From: Pseudobdellovibrionaceae bacterium
GTDB lineage: Bacteria > Bdellovibrionota > Bdellovibrionia > Bdellovibrionales > JAMPXM01
Reading direction: 5' to 3'
Length of the DNA stretch: 13,096 nt
Assembly: GCA_022843085.1 (NCBI GenBank)
Contig: JALHOI010000028.1
Coordinates: forward strand, 1-13,096
How positions within the stretch are numbered: position 1 is the stretch's first letter; each line of letters opens with the position of its first letter. Under the pieces are notes generated by a model, which saw only the letters and a list, made by a program, of their open reading frames with translations, was not told the DNA's origin and searched no databases. Both the position numbers and the translations under genes were made by a program. Positions 13,039-13,096 of the stretch are shown here, in pieces.

Positions 13039-13096
13039 TCAAGGCACCGTCAAGATTTCGGGACCTTTTTCGGTGATCAGTACGGTGTGTTCAAAT
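13039..13096 (-). CDS. map: Methionine aminopeptidase type I, C-terminal end (partial)
   Basis: The minus strand from the right edge reads FEHTVLITEKGPEILTVP and then TGA at 13041-13039. F-E-H-T-(V/I)-L-(I/V)-T with E..G.E.LT is the conserved C-terminus of type I methionine aminopeptidases, where the glutamate of the FEHT motif ligates the active-site metal. The enzyme removes the initiator methionine from new proteins. Only 18 residues lie in the window, so the call rests on that motif alone. Confidence 0.8.
   Translation of the reverse strand, partial: FEHTVLITEKGPEILTVP

Overview
The window is a gene-dense stretch of a bacterial chromosome with moderate GC and no mobile elements, tRNA, rRNA or CRISPR. 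The high share of exported proteins of unknown family, placed between ordinary housekeeping genes (orn, ahcY, map, yaeQ), resembles Bdellovibrio-like predators (Bdellovibrionota). That placement is inference; no rRNA is present to settle it. Genes alternate between strands in short operons, and no gap exceeds about 135 bp.

Layout. Positions 1-411 (-) hold the N-terminal part of a YaeQ-family protein that runs off the left edge. Divergent from it, 444-2286 (+) is a tightly coupled trio joined by two ATGA overlaps: a multi-pass membrane protein, a DUF4336 protein and a hotdog-fold thioesterase. Its end overlaps by 41 bp the convergent block 2246-5283 (-): two exported proteins of unknown function that may be distant relatives, and a SAM hydroxide adenosyltransferase carrying an unusual Tat/lipoprotein-like signal. 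Divergent from that block, 5397-7843 (+) is a four-gene envelope cassette: a YtkA/FixH-like periplasmic protein, a CPC redoxin, a second YtkA/FixH-like protein (a lipoprotein), and an outer-membrane beta-barrel whose mature N-terminus carries a Cys-Cys-Gly3 motif. Only 11 bp away, 7855-9791 (-) encodes an exported HEAT-like protein and, overlapping it by an ATGA, an exported protein with a His/Cys pair resembling clan CD (caspase/CHAT-like) cysteine peptidases.

The right part is more conventional: an Smr-domain protein, oligoribonuclease and a YiiM-like MOSC protein (9873-11411, +), then adenosylhomocysteinase (11539-12903, -) and the last codons of methionine aminopeptidase (-). Intrinsic terminators are visible behind ahcY and map, and a long imperfect palindrome fills the ahcY 3' flank.

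The best candidates for undescribed biology are the envelope cassette (probably metal or redox handling), the exported protease-like/HEAT-like pair, and the apparently exported SAM hydrolase. All functional assignments come from motif reading alone.
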